Assembly (NCBI GenBank): GCA_022829145.1
Contig: CM040765.1
Coordinates: forward strand, 17,866,292-17,930,291
Source of the DNA: Albula goreensis
Lineage: Eukaryota; Chordata; Actinopteri; Albuliformes; Albulidae
Direction of reading: 5' to 3'
DNA: 64,000 bases
The notes under the pieces were generated by a model. That model was given only the letters and a program-made list of their open reading frames with translations, was not told the origin of the DNA and made no database searches. The stretch's first letter is position 1; every line of letters begins with the position of its first letter. Made by a program: the position numbers and the translations under genes. Shown here one piece after another: positions 33,301 to 64,000 of this stretch.

Positions 33301-34508
33301 GGATTCAAGGTAAGGGGTGTTCCAGCATGCTACATGCTTAAGAACTCCATTTCCCATAATCCATTACCATCCTCTGAAAACTCACTTGTTTAAGATGGCT
33401 GCTATGAGCTACTGCTTTTACCTTCCTTTTATCTTATGTCTATTCATTTTTTTATTCCACTGAGGAAAACATTTGAATGCATGTTTCTTCATACATGTTT
33501 ATTCTGCAAATACAGTTTATTATCATTGTAGTAACATATATCTGCCATGAAGAAATTATTTATATAGGGGGGTCAAAGTCGCAAGAATGAACTACTAATC
33601 TGAATAAAATTCATTTGAATTAAATAATTCATTGAGTATACAACAATGGTGCCCATTTCATAAGAACAGATCCATCAAACAACATAACAAGATTACTTTT
33701 ATGCAATCGATTTGGGATTGAGTCCAAGTGTATTAAATTTGATCCCTTGCAAATTATATTCACTACTGCTTTTAACAATATAGTCTGCTGAAATTGCTGA
33801 AGCTTCCCTACACACGAGGTCCACATGCGGAAAAATATTACACAAACAGTCATGAGAATTATGATTAATCATGTAACTACTTGCTAAACATATGTGTGCC
33901 TACCTCAGTGGTGCATGATGGGAAATGCAGTCCCATTGTACTACAGACAATCATTCAAAAAAATTCCATGGTCATTTCTGGTTGTTCAGAGAGTGACAAT
34001 GGTGGAAATTTGCCAGACCTCAAATCCGCAGTTAAAATTTCACAGCAATAAGCAATACATTTCACAGTAACTGACAAGAAATTTCACACTAATAAGTAAT
34101 ACATTTCAGGGTAATAAGTTCAGGAATGAGAAATCTATTTTCAAGGTGAAATATCATTTTTTGTCTAATCACAGTCATGATTTGAAGATGACTAAATCTT
34201 TCCCCAAAAGCAGCAGATACCCAAAGCTTTGTCTGTTTGCCCTCATGTTCAAACTAACCCTGCCCCACCTCCTCAATTCTAGCATCTCACCTATCCCGGA
34301 CCACTCCTCTCTCTCCACAGATGGCCTCAAATCGCAGCTGACCAATCAGGATGAGACACTGTGCAGGATTTGCATGGACGCGGTGATTGATTGCGTTCTG
34401 CTGGAGTGCGGTCACATGGTCACATGCACGAGGTGTGGCAAGCGAATGAACGAGTGCCCCATCTGCAGGCAGTACGTAGTGCGGGCCGTGCACGTCTTCA
34501 GGTCCTAA
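20258..34508 (+). CDS. rnf34: RNF34 E3 ubiquitin-protein ligase, complete
   Basis: Seven coding exons join in phase to 399 residues (human protein about 372). Domains in order: [16 protein letters not shown] near the N-terminus; a Pro-rich linker; a FYVE-like zinc finger at about 66-108 (CRACG, CCDC, CSLC, CSTC pairs); a SAP-like segment at about 119-155 ([13 protein letters not shown]); an Asp/Pro-rich acidic linker at about 170-201; a second SAP-like segment at about 284-320 ([20 protein letters not shown]); and a C3HC4 RING at about 352-388 (CRICMD, CGHM, CTRC, CPIC), ending [12 protein letters not shown]34 family proteins ubiquitinate caspases 8 and 10, p53 and PGC-1alpha in mammals; the FYVE-like domain helps membrane association. 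The N-terminal motif separates it from the paralogue RFFL. It is convergent with kdm2b downstream, as in human. The acidic linker is much longer in Asp-Pro than I know from mammals. Confidence 0.95.
20264..25712. other. rnf34: rnf34 intron 1
   Basis: A 5.4-kb intron with no coding sequence that I can support. It contains a (GAT)n run at 20961-21008 next to CpG-bearing sequence (20890-20945) that might be regulatory. The last 300 bp before exon 2 is pyrimidine-rich with repeated gccccgccc-like words. Confidence 0.6.
20961..21008. repeat. (ATG)n trinucleotide microsatellite
   Basis: About 15 units with one C interruption (gatgac). Confidence 0.95.
25713..25946 (+). CDS. rnf34: rnf34 exon 2
   Basis: 234 bp, phase 0 at both ends. 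Acceptor ctctgcag|GCG and donor AAG|gtgagc. Encodes Ala-Gly-Ala-Ser-Ser then [16 protein letters not shown], a Pro/Thr-rich linker, and the first half of the zinc finger ([16 protein letters not shown]). Confidence 0.95.
25985..26312. repeat. 44-bp tandem repeat in rnf34 intron 2, about 7 copies
   Basis: The unit reads tgatgtgggcgtggcagggg followed by tgtgatgtaggtgtgtcaca. It begins within 40 bp of the exon 2 donor. Copies are nearly identical; a few lack one G. Confidence 0.92.
26313..27871. other. rnf34: rnf34 intron 2, remainder
   Basis: No exon seen. It contains CA arrays at 27137-27160 and 27180-27216, a TG array at 27292-27326, a GC-rich stretch at 26870-27060 and a long pyrimidine tract at 27630-27870 leading to the exon 3 acceptor. 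Confidence 0.65.
27872..28351 (+). CDS. rnf34: rnf34 exon 3
   Basis: 480 bp, phase 0 at both ends. Acceptor cccctgcag|TAT and donor CAG|gtacgg. Completes the FYVE-like finger ([14 protein letters not shown]) and encodes the first SAP-like segment with [11 protein letters not shown] and [15 protein letters not shown] (GAC/GAT)-rich tract at 28138-28233 makes an Asp-Pro-Asp-Asp repeat of about 30 residues, then a Ser-rich tail. Confidence 0.96.
28470..28618 (-). mobile_element. SINE family 2 fragment next to the tRNA gene
   Basis: The minus strand reads GCTCTATAATGGTTAAGGCA, then GGGGTTTGATTTTGC (B-box-like), then CTTTGGTAAAAATATCCAGC TGTATAAAT and a TTAAATG end. It lies 22 bp beyond the 3' end of the tRNA-Pro gene on the same strand. 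Confidence 0.75.
28640..28711 (-). tRNA. tRNA-Pro (anticodon AGG)
   Basis: A 72-base gene on the minus strand with a perfect 7-bp acceptor stem (GGCTCGT with ACGAGCC), A box TGGTCTAGGGG, anticodon stem CTCGC/GCGAG with loop TTAGGGT, B box GGTTCAAATCC and discriminator C. The mature sequence matches the vertebrate tRNA-Pro-AGG that I know. A T5 RNA polymerase III terminator lies just downstream (A5 at 28632-28636 on the plus strand). It sits antisense in rnf34 intron 3. No damaging change is visible, so it looks functional. Confidence 0.96.
28712..31415. other. rnf34: rnf34 intron 3, remainder
   Basis: No exon or RNA gene seen beyond the tRNA and SINE fragment upstream. AT-rich unique-looking DNA with a short CA run at 30344-30362. 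Confidence 0.6.
31416..31472 (+). CDS. rnf34: rnf34 exon 4
   Basis: 57 bp, phase 0. Acceptor cacacag|GAA and donor GAG|gtgagg. Encodes [19 protein letters not shown], a short Ser/Glu-rich linker. Its position matches the poorly conserved acidic linker of mammalian RNF34. Because 57 is a multiple of three it could be skipped without a frameshift. Confidence 0.8.
31473..31825. other. rnf34: rnf34 intron 4
   Basis: 353 bp, with no feature seen. It ends in the tandem acceptor described for exon 5. Confidence 0.7.
31826..32030 (+). CDS. rnf34: rnf34 exon 5
   Basis: 205 bp. The acceptor is a NAGNAG pair (ttcagcag), so the exon may start at 31826 (adds Gln) or 31829. Encodes [20 protein letters not shown] and [18 protein letters not shown], the second SAP-like segment, almost identical to mammals. 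The donor TCAT|gtgagt leaves one base of a split codon. Confidence 0.95.
32290..32386. repeat. (CA)n microsatellites in rnf34 intron 5
   Basis: Two interrupted CA runs (32288-32340 and 32351-32386) separated by a short unique stretch. Confidence 0.88.
32387..32704. other. rnf34: rnf34 intron 5, remainder
   Basis: AT-rich; nothing recognised. It ends in the pyrimidine tract cttcttttttcctttcag. Confidence 0.7.
32705..32734 (+). CDS. rnf34: rnf34 exon 6, 30-bp microexon
   Basis: Acceptor cctttcag|TGG and donor CAG|gtatgt. It reads (L)ENVSNDLTA(D) between split codons. Including it keeps the frame into exon 7; skipping it also keeps the frame because 30 is a multiple of three. I cannot align it to human RNF34, where a few residues of different sequence occur at this point. 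Confidence 0.72.
32735..34320. other. rnf34: rnf34 intron 6
   Basis: A degenerate (GATT)n tract at 32738-32820, then AT-rich unique-looking sequence. No further feature seen. Confidence 0.65.
34321..34508 (+). CDS. rnf34: rnf34 exon 7 (RING and stop)
   Basis: 188 bp. Acceptor ctccacag|ATG. Encodes the complete C3HC4 [24 protein letters not shown] then CTRC and CPIC, ending in RAVHVFRS and TAA at 34506-34508. The Met-Asn before Glu-Cys-Pro-Ile-Cys is as in RFFL, but the rest is RNF34-like. Confidence 0.97.
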
Positions 34509-35094
34509 TGTCATCCCACCAAGGAAACGCAAGAACCACTGACAGCAGGAACCACCAATAACCAGGATCACAGACAGCCAGAACCACCGACAGCCGGAAC
34601 CACTGACAACCAGGATCACAGACATCAAGAACCACAGAGAGCCAGGAATAAGTGAGAATTAGAATCACAGACATTCAAACCCACCAACAACCACCCATCA
34701 ACCAGAAATATCCACAGTTACAACCACAGACAACCATGAATAACTGACATTCATGACTACAGACAATTGTAATCCCCAACAAGCTGAATTACTGACACAT
34801 GTAACCAAAACAACTGATGATCAGAATCACTGACTACTGACTAGAAGATTTACTGACAGCCACAACTGCAGACAGCCAGAATCACCAATCATCACAAACA
34901 CAGGTGACCCCTGACAACACAAAAAAAACATGGGTAGCAGACATGCAGTGACTGGTAGCTAATGAAAAGCTGTCCTGATGCGAGACTGCTAGTGAGCCAA
35001 TAAACGAGCCATCAACAACCAGAATTACTGACACCACAACCACTGATGCCAGAATCACGGACATACAGAACCAGACACCAGAATGACCAATAAA
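34509..35094 (+). other. rnf34: Probable rnf34 3' UTR
   Basis: Two AATAAA hexamers at 34999-35004 and 35089-35094 are the nearest poly(A) signal candidates. Most of this stretch is the degenerate repeat described separately. A longer 3' UTR cannot be excluded. Confidence 0.45.
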
Positions 35095-35270
35095 CCCACC
35101 CTCTGATGTTAGAACCACTGACACTGGTAACCAGAACCATTAACACAAAAGTCACCAACCTCACACCCACCAATGTCAGAATCACAGACAATCAAAGGCA
35201 CTGACGACAGAATCACCTACACAAGAACCACTGACGGAATCAGCAGCATCAGAAGCACCGACGCCAGCTC
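34530..35270 (+). repeat. Degenerate short tandem repeat in the rnf34 3' UTR
   Basis: More than 25 diverged copies of a unit of about 18-24 bp such as aaccactgacagccagaat or aatcacagacaaccagaacc. It starts about 22 bp after the stop codon and extends over 700 bp. Confidence 0.85.
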
Positions 35271-36815
35271 TGTGTCTGGACTTGAGCTCAGTCAGCTGTT
35301 TAGTACACAGACACCATTCACACCTGGGCAGGTTCATCCGCACCTGGGCAGGTTCTCTGTGATCTCTGATCTCTCTCCCCGGGAGCAGCACTGCCAAAGA
35401 TCTCACATCCAGCCTGGAATTCAGTCTGAGGAGAACCTGAAAACCCTGAGTAGATCTGTCTCTCTCTCCCTCCCTCTCTTATCCTCATCTCTCTCTTTCT
35501 CTCTTCCTTTATCTTCTCCTTCATCCCATCCCTCTTCCTCTAATCTCACTGTAACCCCAACCAAGCTGTACACCTCTAAAAACTTTTAAGTATTTCTCCG
35601 TCATGTCTTCTCTCCTTCATTCTTTCCATTTCTCACACTTCTCTAGCCTGACGATGAAAGACTGAAATACAAAGCTCTCCTTGGTGTGTCGGGGGGGAGG
35701 AATGGGTTCATTTCAAGGACCAACTCCTGATACTCTCTCCTGGAACAACCTCAAATTATATGACTTTTAGGAGGCTTTCCAGAAATAGGTGTACTTTGAA
35801 TGTAGGCTGTTCAAACTGCGCGACTGTGCAATGTTCTACAATGGTTTACAAAAATGAAGGTGCAGGTATGGAGTGGATTTAGTGTTGGCAGGAAGAGGAC
35901 TGAATTAAGCTGCTGCAAGGTGGAGATAAAGGAGCAGGACTTGGGCTGGGGTCAGGGGCTGAGCCAATGGCAGGACAGGGAGCCAGTGGGTGGAGCTATG
36001 GGTGTAGTTATCTGTGGAGTTAGCACAACCTTTGGAGGAGGTGGGGTCAATGGGCATGGCTAAGGGTGGAGTTAAGGGTGGAGCCAGTGAAGGGGGGGGG
36101 GGGTGTCAAGGGGCGGAGTTATGTTTGGAGCTGGTAGAGGTGTGGGGGGTGAAGGTTCATGGCTTTGGCGGGTGTATGGGTGGAGCCAGTGCAGCACTGG
36201 GCTGGTGAGGGAGTTGTTGAAACATTTAGGGTGGGACCAGGGGGTAGAGTCTGTGGAAGAGTGGGGCTACTCGGGTGGGCGTGGCTAGGGAGGCAATTCG
36301 GTGCCAAACAAAGAATGTTGGGTAGCTGGACTCACCTGGGCTACACTTTGTGTATGTGTGTGTGTGTGTGTATGTATTTCTGTGCATGTGTGTGTAACTC
36401 TTATGTTGTGTGCCTGTTCAGTTCTAGCATAGCAGCATAGTAGTTTTCAAACCAGCATCCAAACCAAATTGAAAGGAAACGGGTCAGAGTAGATGTGTGA
36501 TGAAGCTGCAGGTGAGTGAATCTAACAGGACTGCACCAGGTGATCAAAGGCGTGGGTTCCAAAATACAGCACTAGGTGGGGAGGGTCAAAGCACCACCTG
36601 CAACCAGGGGCAGACAAGGAGGGCCACATCAGTCTCTGGATTTCATTCTTAACTATTTAATTCACCCAATCATTTACATATGTCATCAGACATTAACCGC
36701 TCAATTTATATAACAATAAGATCCATTTTCTGGTATTCAATGGCTATAGAATAACACGTTCATTGTTTCCTAATGCATGAACTAGTTGCTGACTGAAAGG
36801 AATCCACAAATATCT

Positions 36816-36895
36816 GACATTGAGGCCCTCCGGAACTGAGGTTGAACTTGCAGACACTGCAGCTATCCGGAATTGAGTTTGACACGCCTGGTCTA
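36816..36895. repeat. Short dispersed repeat (gccctccggaactgag type)
   Basis: Contains tgcagacactgcagctatcc, then ggaattgagtttgacacgcc. A related piece occurs at 42806-42853 (cggacactgaggctctgcag, then gactgggattgaatagccc). This is a common dispersed fish motif; the family is not known to me. Confidence 0.5.
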
Positions 36896-37013
36896 TGGCT
36901 TGAACTGTCATGTTGGATCTCAAAAACACAACAGGTCATATAATACATCAGAGACTCTGCATTCTCAGTCTGCTTCACCATGATGTTATTGGCTCCAAAC
37001 ACATGCTTGGCTG

Positions 37014-37090
37014 GGTTGGGGGGAGTTCAGTGGTAGAGATCTGTTTAGTATACGTGGTCTAGTCTCAAACCCAGTTCCCAGTTCCCTCTC
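37014..37090 (+). mobile_element. Possible tRNA-like SINE head
   Basis: gagttcagtggtagagatc resembles a tRNA A-box region and tagtctcaaacccagttcc a weak B box, 40 bp apart. No clear SINE body follows. Confidence 0.3.
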
Positions 37091-39974
37091 ACCTTCACAT
37101 CAGGAAACAGCACTTCCTAACAGTGATCAGCACACCTGGAAAGTGGCAAAGTAGATACCTGGCCAATATATGTGAGGGACAGTTTTTTAGGGATGTGGTA
37201 TATTCATAGTTCAGCCAAGATTTGAATCACTGCTTTGAAATGGCGCCTTCTCCTTAGGTCGAGTTGATGCAGTTGGTTTTTCAAAATCTTAGTTACCCCT
37301 CCAGAGTGGCAGGGTTTAGTGCTTTGAGCTGTATTGTGTTCACCAGGATTAGGTGAGGCATTAGCCTGGCATAAAGGCTACTCAAGGATCAACCCCCCCT
37401 TCCCCCATCCCCACCCCCACCATGCTACAGCAACAGCTACAGCCCTCAGCTCTTTGGCTGACATCACAATGTGTTCATTCTAATTCCGCCAACTCTTCTG
37501 GTACAAGGTGACAATCACAGCTATTATAACAAGTGAACGTTTAGAGGGAGAGAGTTGCTCTACTCTGCTACACTGTATCATAAAACAACATAATATATTA
37601 ACATGATCTAAGTATGATATTATACTATATTATATTATATATTGCATTGCATTATTATTCTGCTCCATATCCCATGAAACAGAAATTCTGTGATTTAAAG
37701 TATGTGATACTGATATGTAACTTCTCTGTATATCTTAAAAAACTGGAGCTCTTAGGGGCTGCTGAGTAACGCACATAAGATTGGGCATTTCCAAGGCAGG
37801 AGGGAAAGAAATAATAGGATGATAGTAAAATATGTTTAAATTTTATTTTCATCTTAACACCCAAGAACACACTCCTGATTGAGGAGGGTGGACACATTGA
37901 TCCAAAGTAAACTGGTGGAACGGAAACCGAGAGCCAGTGTGAACGCACCTGAGGACTGAAACGTGGGAACTGTTTTTAGGAGTCGCAGAGTACAGGTCTC
38001 CATTTTATGCTGTTATTTAAACTCGTAGCAATATTAGAGACTTTCTTTACTCCCCTGAACTGTGTTCTCAGTCTGTGTGTCTGGATCCTGCACCACGAGT
38101 GCCAGACCGAACAAGGACAATACAGGTGCTAACTACATTTTCCCTTCTGTTCAAAGCTAAATATTAATCTTGATATATTACATATCTTTGATAATGTCAT
38201 GGATGTGATTTTTTTTAATATTTGCAATTTGTTTTTTTTTTCTTAGAGGTGGGATTATGACTTTTCTTGAATGTGGTTTAATGTTTTTTTTAGTTGATTA
38301 GTTCAGTTGAACGTGTAAAACAATCTAAGCTTCCTCTGTCACAACAAAATAATCAAAGATCTACTCACGCTTGTGGTACATAGAACTATGTAGAGGAAAC
38401 CTTATTGCTGTAAAATTAATTGCATAATGTTTGATATTAATGTTTACTGAAATGTACATACAGTATATATATTTTTTCATTTGTGTTGATTGTTTAATAT
38501 CTAATAGTACCTGACTATATTGTTTGGATTTTACAATTTTCGTATCACTATGTAAAGTTGTGTTACTCACTGATTGGAGTACATTGATTTGATTGGCTAG
38601 AGCGCTCTGTCCACCAATGAAAATTGAGCTTTTTAGATGCCAGTGATGCAATGGTGATAATAGATGCTAGTTTCACTGCTCCAACTGGAAGGTTAGGTTT
38701 CTTCCCAGAAAATGAATAGTTTTAATTTAGCCATTTCTGCTCTGGATCGAATAACAATTACACCTTTAGAAAGCACTGTCACTGTATGTGTGGGGTCAAT
38801 CGTGTGCGTGCTTGTGTGCGAGTACTTGTGGACAGATGCGTGTGGATGCTCCTGAAATCGTTCGCCTGTTTGTATGCATGTGTGGACTTGCGTGTGTTTG
38901 CGTATGTGTAGATATATGCACATGAGTGTGTGTGTGTGTGTCTGAACGTATGACAGTTCAGTAGTGTGGGTGGAAGTGTGTTTGTGCGTGTGGATATAGA
39001 TGTGTGTGAATCAGCATGTGAGGATGTGTGTGTTACCGGTGTGTGTGCGTGTGTGAATCCTGCATGTATAATGGGAAACCTAATGCTGCTATATCTCTAA
39101 GATGTCACACAGTGACAGCTGCAGTGTTGTCAGCAGTTTGGCCGGGTCTGGTCTGGTCTTTGTATTATGGAATGTTTAACTTTTTATTTTGGTAATTGAA
39201 GAAAAAAAAAAAAAAAAGAAGACTGATTTTAATAAAAATGCAGTACCTTAACAGAGTGTTGTGTGACTGGGCTCCATTACTCCCTCTGATCACAGACACT
39301 GTTGCTTACACACACACACACACACACTTTGAAAACACACACACACAACTCTAATTGCTGTTGTATTACTGCTGCAGACTTACCTTGTTACACAAAGATT
39401 TTAAAAAAGCACTCGCTGCCAAATTAGAACAGCATCACAGTCACAAAATCCCACTCCACGCGCCGTAGTTTAGGCCCAACATCGAGGAACATGCTGCCTG
39501 CAGGCTTTCTGTGGCCCAGTTGAGAATTTTTAGAAATTAATTAAAGCAGCATGGCTGCATGTTATACTTGTTGGCATGGCGACACTTTCCCGGGTAACAT
39601 ACATGGCTCAATGTAAACATTATGTCTAATTTATAAAGATGAGGATTTTCTTTGAGGGCAACAGCATGAGAAGATGCATTAAATTTCCTGCTGTTGGAAA
39701 TTAGCTTTATAATAAAGTAAGGTAGACCGCGCTCATGCACCTGTACTTTCACTCTGTCAATGTATTTCAAATAACACTGTTATAGAAATAAAATTATCCT
39801 TAAAGTTTAAATTTAGAGTCTGGCAAATAAGATCTCTTGAGAGCCAATACAATAATTTTTAATACTGCTCTTTTGAGAAGATTCATTATCTGTGAGTGAC
39901 TTTCTTATCTGGTCACGCCTGGAATTATGCAATATGGTTTGAACCACATTCATTATACAAAGACTCTTGATTGA

Positions 39975-40001
<27 letters not shown>
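39975..40001. repeat. T27 homopolymer
   Basis: 27 Ts on the plus strand. On the minus (kdm2b) strand it is an A tract. Confidence 0.95.
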
Positions 40002-40007
<6 letters not shown>

Positions 40008-40499
40008 CAAGTGCACAGCCATCCTTGTATTAAACTGGTACAGTACATGTTTATATACATTTGAAACGATTCAATAGAAAATAAGGTCTGGATTTTCCAT
40101 ATATGTCAAGACGCATCATTTAAAAACAAATCAATTCTGTGGGAATACTGAGGAATTATTTTTGTGTCATTAATTTTTAACACAGATTATTTGATTGGAA
40201 CAAACAATGACACAAATTTAATTCCATAAACTACTGCCACTTTTATATGAGTACATTTCCGCACATGTTGCCGATAATGAACGCTTCATTTTACAACATA
40301 TGCTATAATTTCTGCCTACAACCGCATGTATGAAAAGAGGCAATATGGGACGACTTGATACATTTTGACACATAAAAAACACGAAGTTCGTATAACATAT
40401 AAACTCAATCTAAAATACGTTCCTTTTACTACACCATATTTAAACATTTCTTTTTTGTATGACAGATTTTATATCTACAGCATGCTATAAAGTCCATGG

Positions 40500-40500
<1 letters not shown>

Positions 40501-40529
<29 letters not shown>
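40501..40529. repeat. T29 homopolymer
   Basis: 29 Ts. On the kdm2b strand this is A29 located about 50 bases past a canonical AATAAA. Confidence 0.95.
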
Positions 40530-40532
<3 letters not shown>

Positions 40533-40578
40533 CTTAACGTCGTCGTACAACAACAGAGTTGAAGTGAGAATGCAGAAT

Positions 40579-40584
40579 TTTATT
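40579..40584 (-). terminator. kdm2b: Candidate kdm2b poly(A) signal
   Basis: TTTATT on the plus strand is AATAAA on the kdm2b strand, 1.8 kb after the stop codon. An A29 tract lies further downstream, so oligo-dT priming could mimic a 3' end here. Confidence 0.4.
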
Positions 40585-41466
40585 CAAATTCCTTTTAAAT
40601 GCCGCACAGTCTGAAGAGCGCCCTCTGGAGGCAATCCGGTAAACAACAAAGACTTCCAGACCTCAGATACAGGGCCGGACGCTGGCAAAACCAAAAAACA
40701 TTATGTCCATTTTAAAACGCTCCCTTAAAGCTCCTCATATAAATATCTAATAAACTTGGAAAAAATATCTAAATTTATTTAATGTCAAACAGTGCAAATT
40801 GTATTTTTTCTCTCCCCACAATAATTTCCCAGGTATAAATGCATTGAAATGGACAGAATAATGTACACTGTAATTTGGGAAGTGACTAAGTACCTCAATT
40901 CTGTACTGGCAGGTTGACATACCAGGGTCAACTATACACACACCACGGTATAAATTACTATGATACACAGCTGAATGGGAAAGGTGATAGTAGGGTAACA
41001 GGCCAGCCTTAGGTCCAACGGTGACGCAGTTTGAATATTGTCAGTTGTAAAGTCTGTACACCATATTGCGTTCAATACTGCAGACACAAGCCCAGGTCAT
41101 TTTCTGATATAAAAATATCTCAGCGTAAAGCATGAGGTTTGCATTGTAACAAAACGTACGTGATAAACAGAGTAAAAAAAAATGCTCCAACTGTGGTTGT
41201 TTCCTTTTTTTGAAACACATTAGAAAAAAAAGATGATTTAGGTCGGAAGGACATTAGAAAAAAGAACAGTCATGCATTGTGTGGTTGTCTCTCCCCATGG
41301 TCGAACCCGGGTTCGGCTGGCACTGTGCACACGCACATCTTGGCCTTAGCAGTGGCGGCGTCGATGCAGTCTTTCCCTGGAGTGTCTCTGGGAAGGTCAC
41401 GGACACGGACACGGACACATAAACATTCATCTAGCTTACTGACTCTCAGGCACACACGATACCATG

Positions 41467-41468
<2 letters not shown>

Positions 41469-41526
<58 letters not shown>
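41469..41526. repeat. (CA)n microsatellite
   Basis: About 27 near-perfect CA units after cgcgcg. It would be (UG)n in the kdm2b 3' UTR. Confidence 0.95.
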
Positions 41527-41530
<4 letters not shown>

Positions 41531-42086
41531 TATGCAGTCAAGTACTCATATGTGCACAAACTGAAATTGTCACACTTATAGACACTCACAAGTTCAGAGA
41601 CATTAGCTCATACTCACACAAACACATGGGCACTCACAGAGACGCACTAGCATACGCTCACAGACTCTCACACGCTCAATAGCTCACAGAACCACAGCAC
41701 CACAGGTTCTCACTCTCATGGTCTCTTGTGTGTAGATGATCACATGTTCACTCACACTCACGCACAAACACAATCGCTCATTCGAACGCTCATAAATTCA
41801 CACGCTCGTACGTTTGCACACTCATACACGGACGTTTAAGAGCATACACACTCCTAGTCTCACGTTGACACGTTCACACGGTCACACACTCAAAACAATC
41901 ACACACTCACACGATCCAACACTCATGTATCTGGGCCCTAAAACATGCACTCACATACTCACAGACACACAGTAAAAAAAAATATTCCATCCAACAATCC
42001 AACCAACAAAAAGGTATCCGTATCCCCTCGTAATCTGGAGAAGCTCATCACCGCTCTGGGGCTGTCCTAGGACTTTCCCCTTCCGT

Positions 42087-42270
42087 TCCACTTCATTTCT
42101 GTTGTGTTCCATTTCTGTTCCTTTCCATTCTTGTTCTGGTATCATTTCTGTTCCATGCCCACAGCGGTTCCACCTCATTTCTGTTCCTTTCCATTCTTGT
42201 TCTGGTATCATTTCTGTTCCATACCCACAGCTGTTCCACTTCATTTCTGTTCTTTTCCGTTTCTACATCG
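42087..42270. repeat. 66-bp tandem repeat, about 2.8 copies
   Basis: The unit contains cattcttgttctggtatcat and ttctgttccatgcccacagc. The second copy differs from the first by only a few bases. It lies within 100-270 bp of the kdm2b stop codon. Confidence 0.92.
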
Positions 42271-42358
42271 TTCCCGTTCCCGCTCCTGTGTGCATTCCTG
42301 TGTGTGTTGAAATCTCTTGAGTCCCTCCCCTGAAAGGGGGCATCTGTACACACACTCA

Positions 42359-63895
<21,537 letters not shown>

Positions 63896-64000
63896 CTGTG
63901 TCACAGAACATGCACTGGGTCAGTCACACTGCAAACTAGACACAACAATATCCTCCATTTCCATTCACATTCAGGCATGTAGCAGGGACTCTCATCCAGA

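Larger units (their letters stand above)
35600..40555. other. Intergenic region between convergent rnf34 and kdm2b
   Basis: No gene recognised. Contents: a G-rich, GGTGGAG-repeating stretch at 35920-36290, a TG run near 36353-36375, a TG-rich stretch at 38920-39060, an A15 run at about 39201 followed by aataaa near 39228 on the plus strand, and a short CA run at 39310. The AT-rich part 39770-40500 could be more kdm2b 3' UTR. Confidence 0.5.
40585..42358 (-). other. kdm2b: Probable kdm2b 3' UTR
   Basis: No coding frame. It contains a CA array at 41469-41526, a CA- and CTCAC-rich stretch up to about 41970, and a 66-bp tandem repeat at 42087-42270. The exact 3' end is not fixed. Confidence 0.5.

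Noticed and set aside
25695-34508. RFFL instead of RNF34
   Set aside because: The RING end resembles both, but [16 protein letters not shown], the finger and the SAP-like segments fit RNF34, and the convergent kdm2b neighbour matches RNF34 synteny.
41290-41330. tRNA-like gaacccgggttcggc palindrome
   Set aside because: A B-box-like string only, with no A box, acceptor stem or terminator at the right spacing.

Overview
This window is a piece of a ray-finned fish (teleost-type) nuclear genome. Its genes are split into many short exons with GT/AG borders. The proteins are closest to vertebrate chromatin and ubiquitin genes. The non-coding DNA is crowded with (CA/TG)n arrays, minisatellites and tRNA-derived SINEs of a kind common in fish. 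No prokaryotic, viral or capsid-bearing element was recognised.

Three protein-coding genes and one tRNA gene are supported. (1) Positions 1-9475, plus strand: the 3' part of an LRRC75-family gene, with one internal coding exon (2174-2313), the terminal exon (8009-8573) and a likely poly(A) signal at 9470; its 5' exons lie outside the window. (2) About 9.5-19.9 kb: intergenic DNA with SINE fragments and tandem repeats and no gene I can support. (3) Positions 20258-34508, plus strand: a complete rnf34 gene with seven coding exons that join in frame to a 399-residue E3 ubiquitin ligase (FYVE-like zinc finger, two SAP-like segments, C-terminal RING). A tRNA-Pro(AGG) gene lies on the opposite strand in its third intron. 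(4) About 35.3-40.5 kb: intergenic DNA between two convergent genes. (5) Positions 42359 to beyond 64000, minus strand: kdm2b, a JmjC histone demethylase with CXXC, PHD, F-box and LRR domains. Seventeen coding exons lie here, covering most of the JmjC core to the stop codon. A candidate internal promoter and first exon (56838-56885) would make the short form that lacks JmjC.

The convergent rnf34/kdm2b pair matches the order around human RNF34 and KDM2B on 12q24.31, which supports both calls. All exon phases agree: rnf34 sums to exactly 400 codons with the stop, and the kdm2b exons sum to 1130 codons with the stop once one extra base in a C4/G4 run at 60352-60355 is discounted. That base is either an assembly error or a real frameshift.

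I found no clearly new biological system. The points most worth a second look are regulatory: the internal kdm2b promoter and exon, kdm2b exons whose 5' splice sites run straight into UG repeats or a minisatellite, a uORF whose stop overlaps the rnf34 start codon, a NAGNAG acceptor in rnf34, an intact antisense tRNA gene next to a SINE fragment, and several large tandem arrays.
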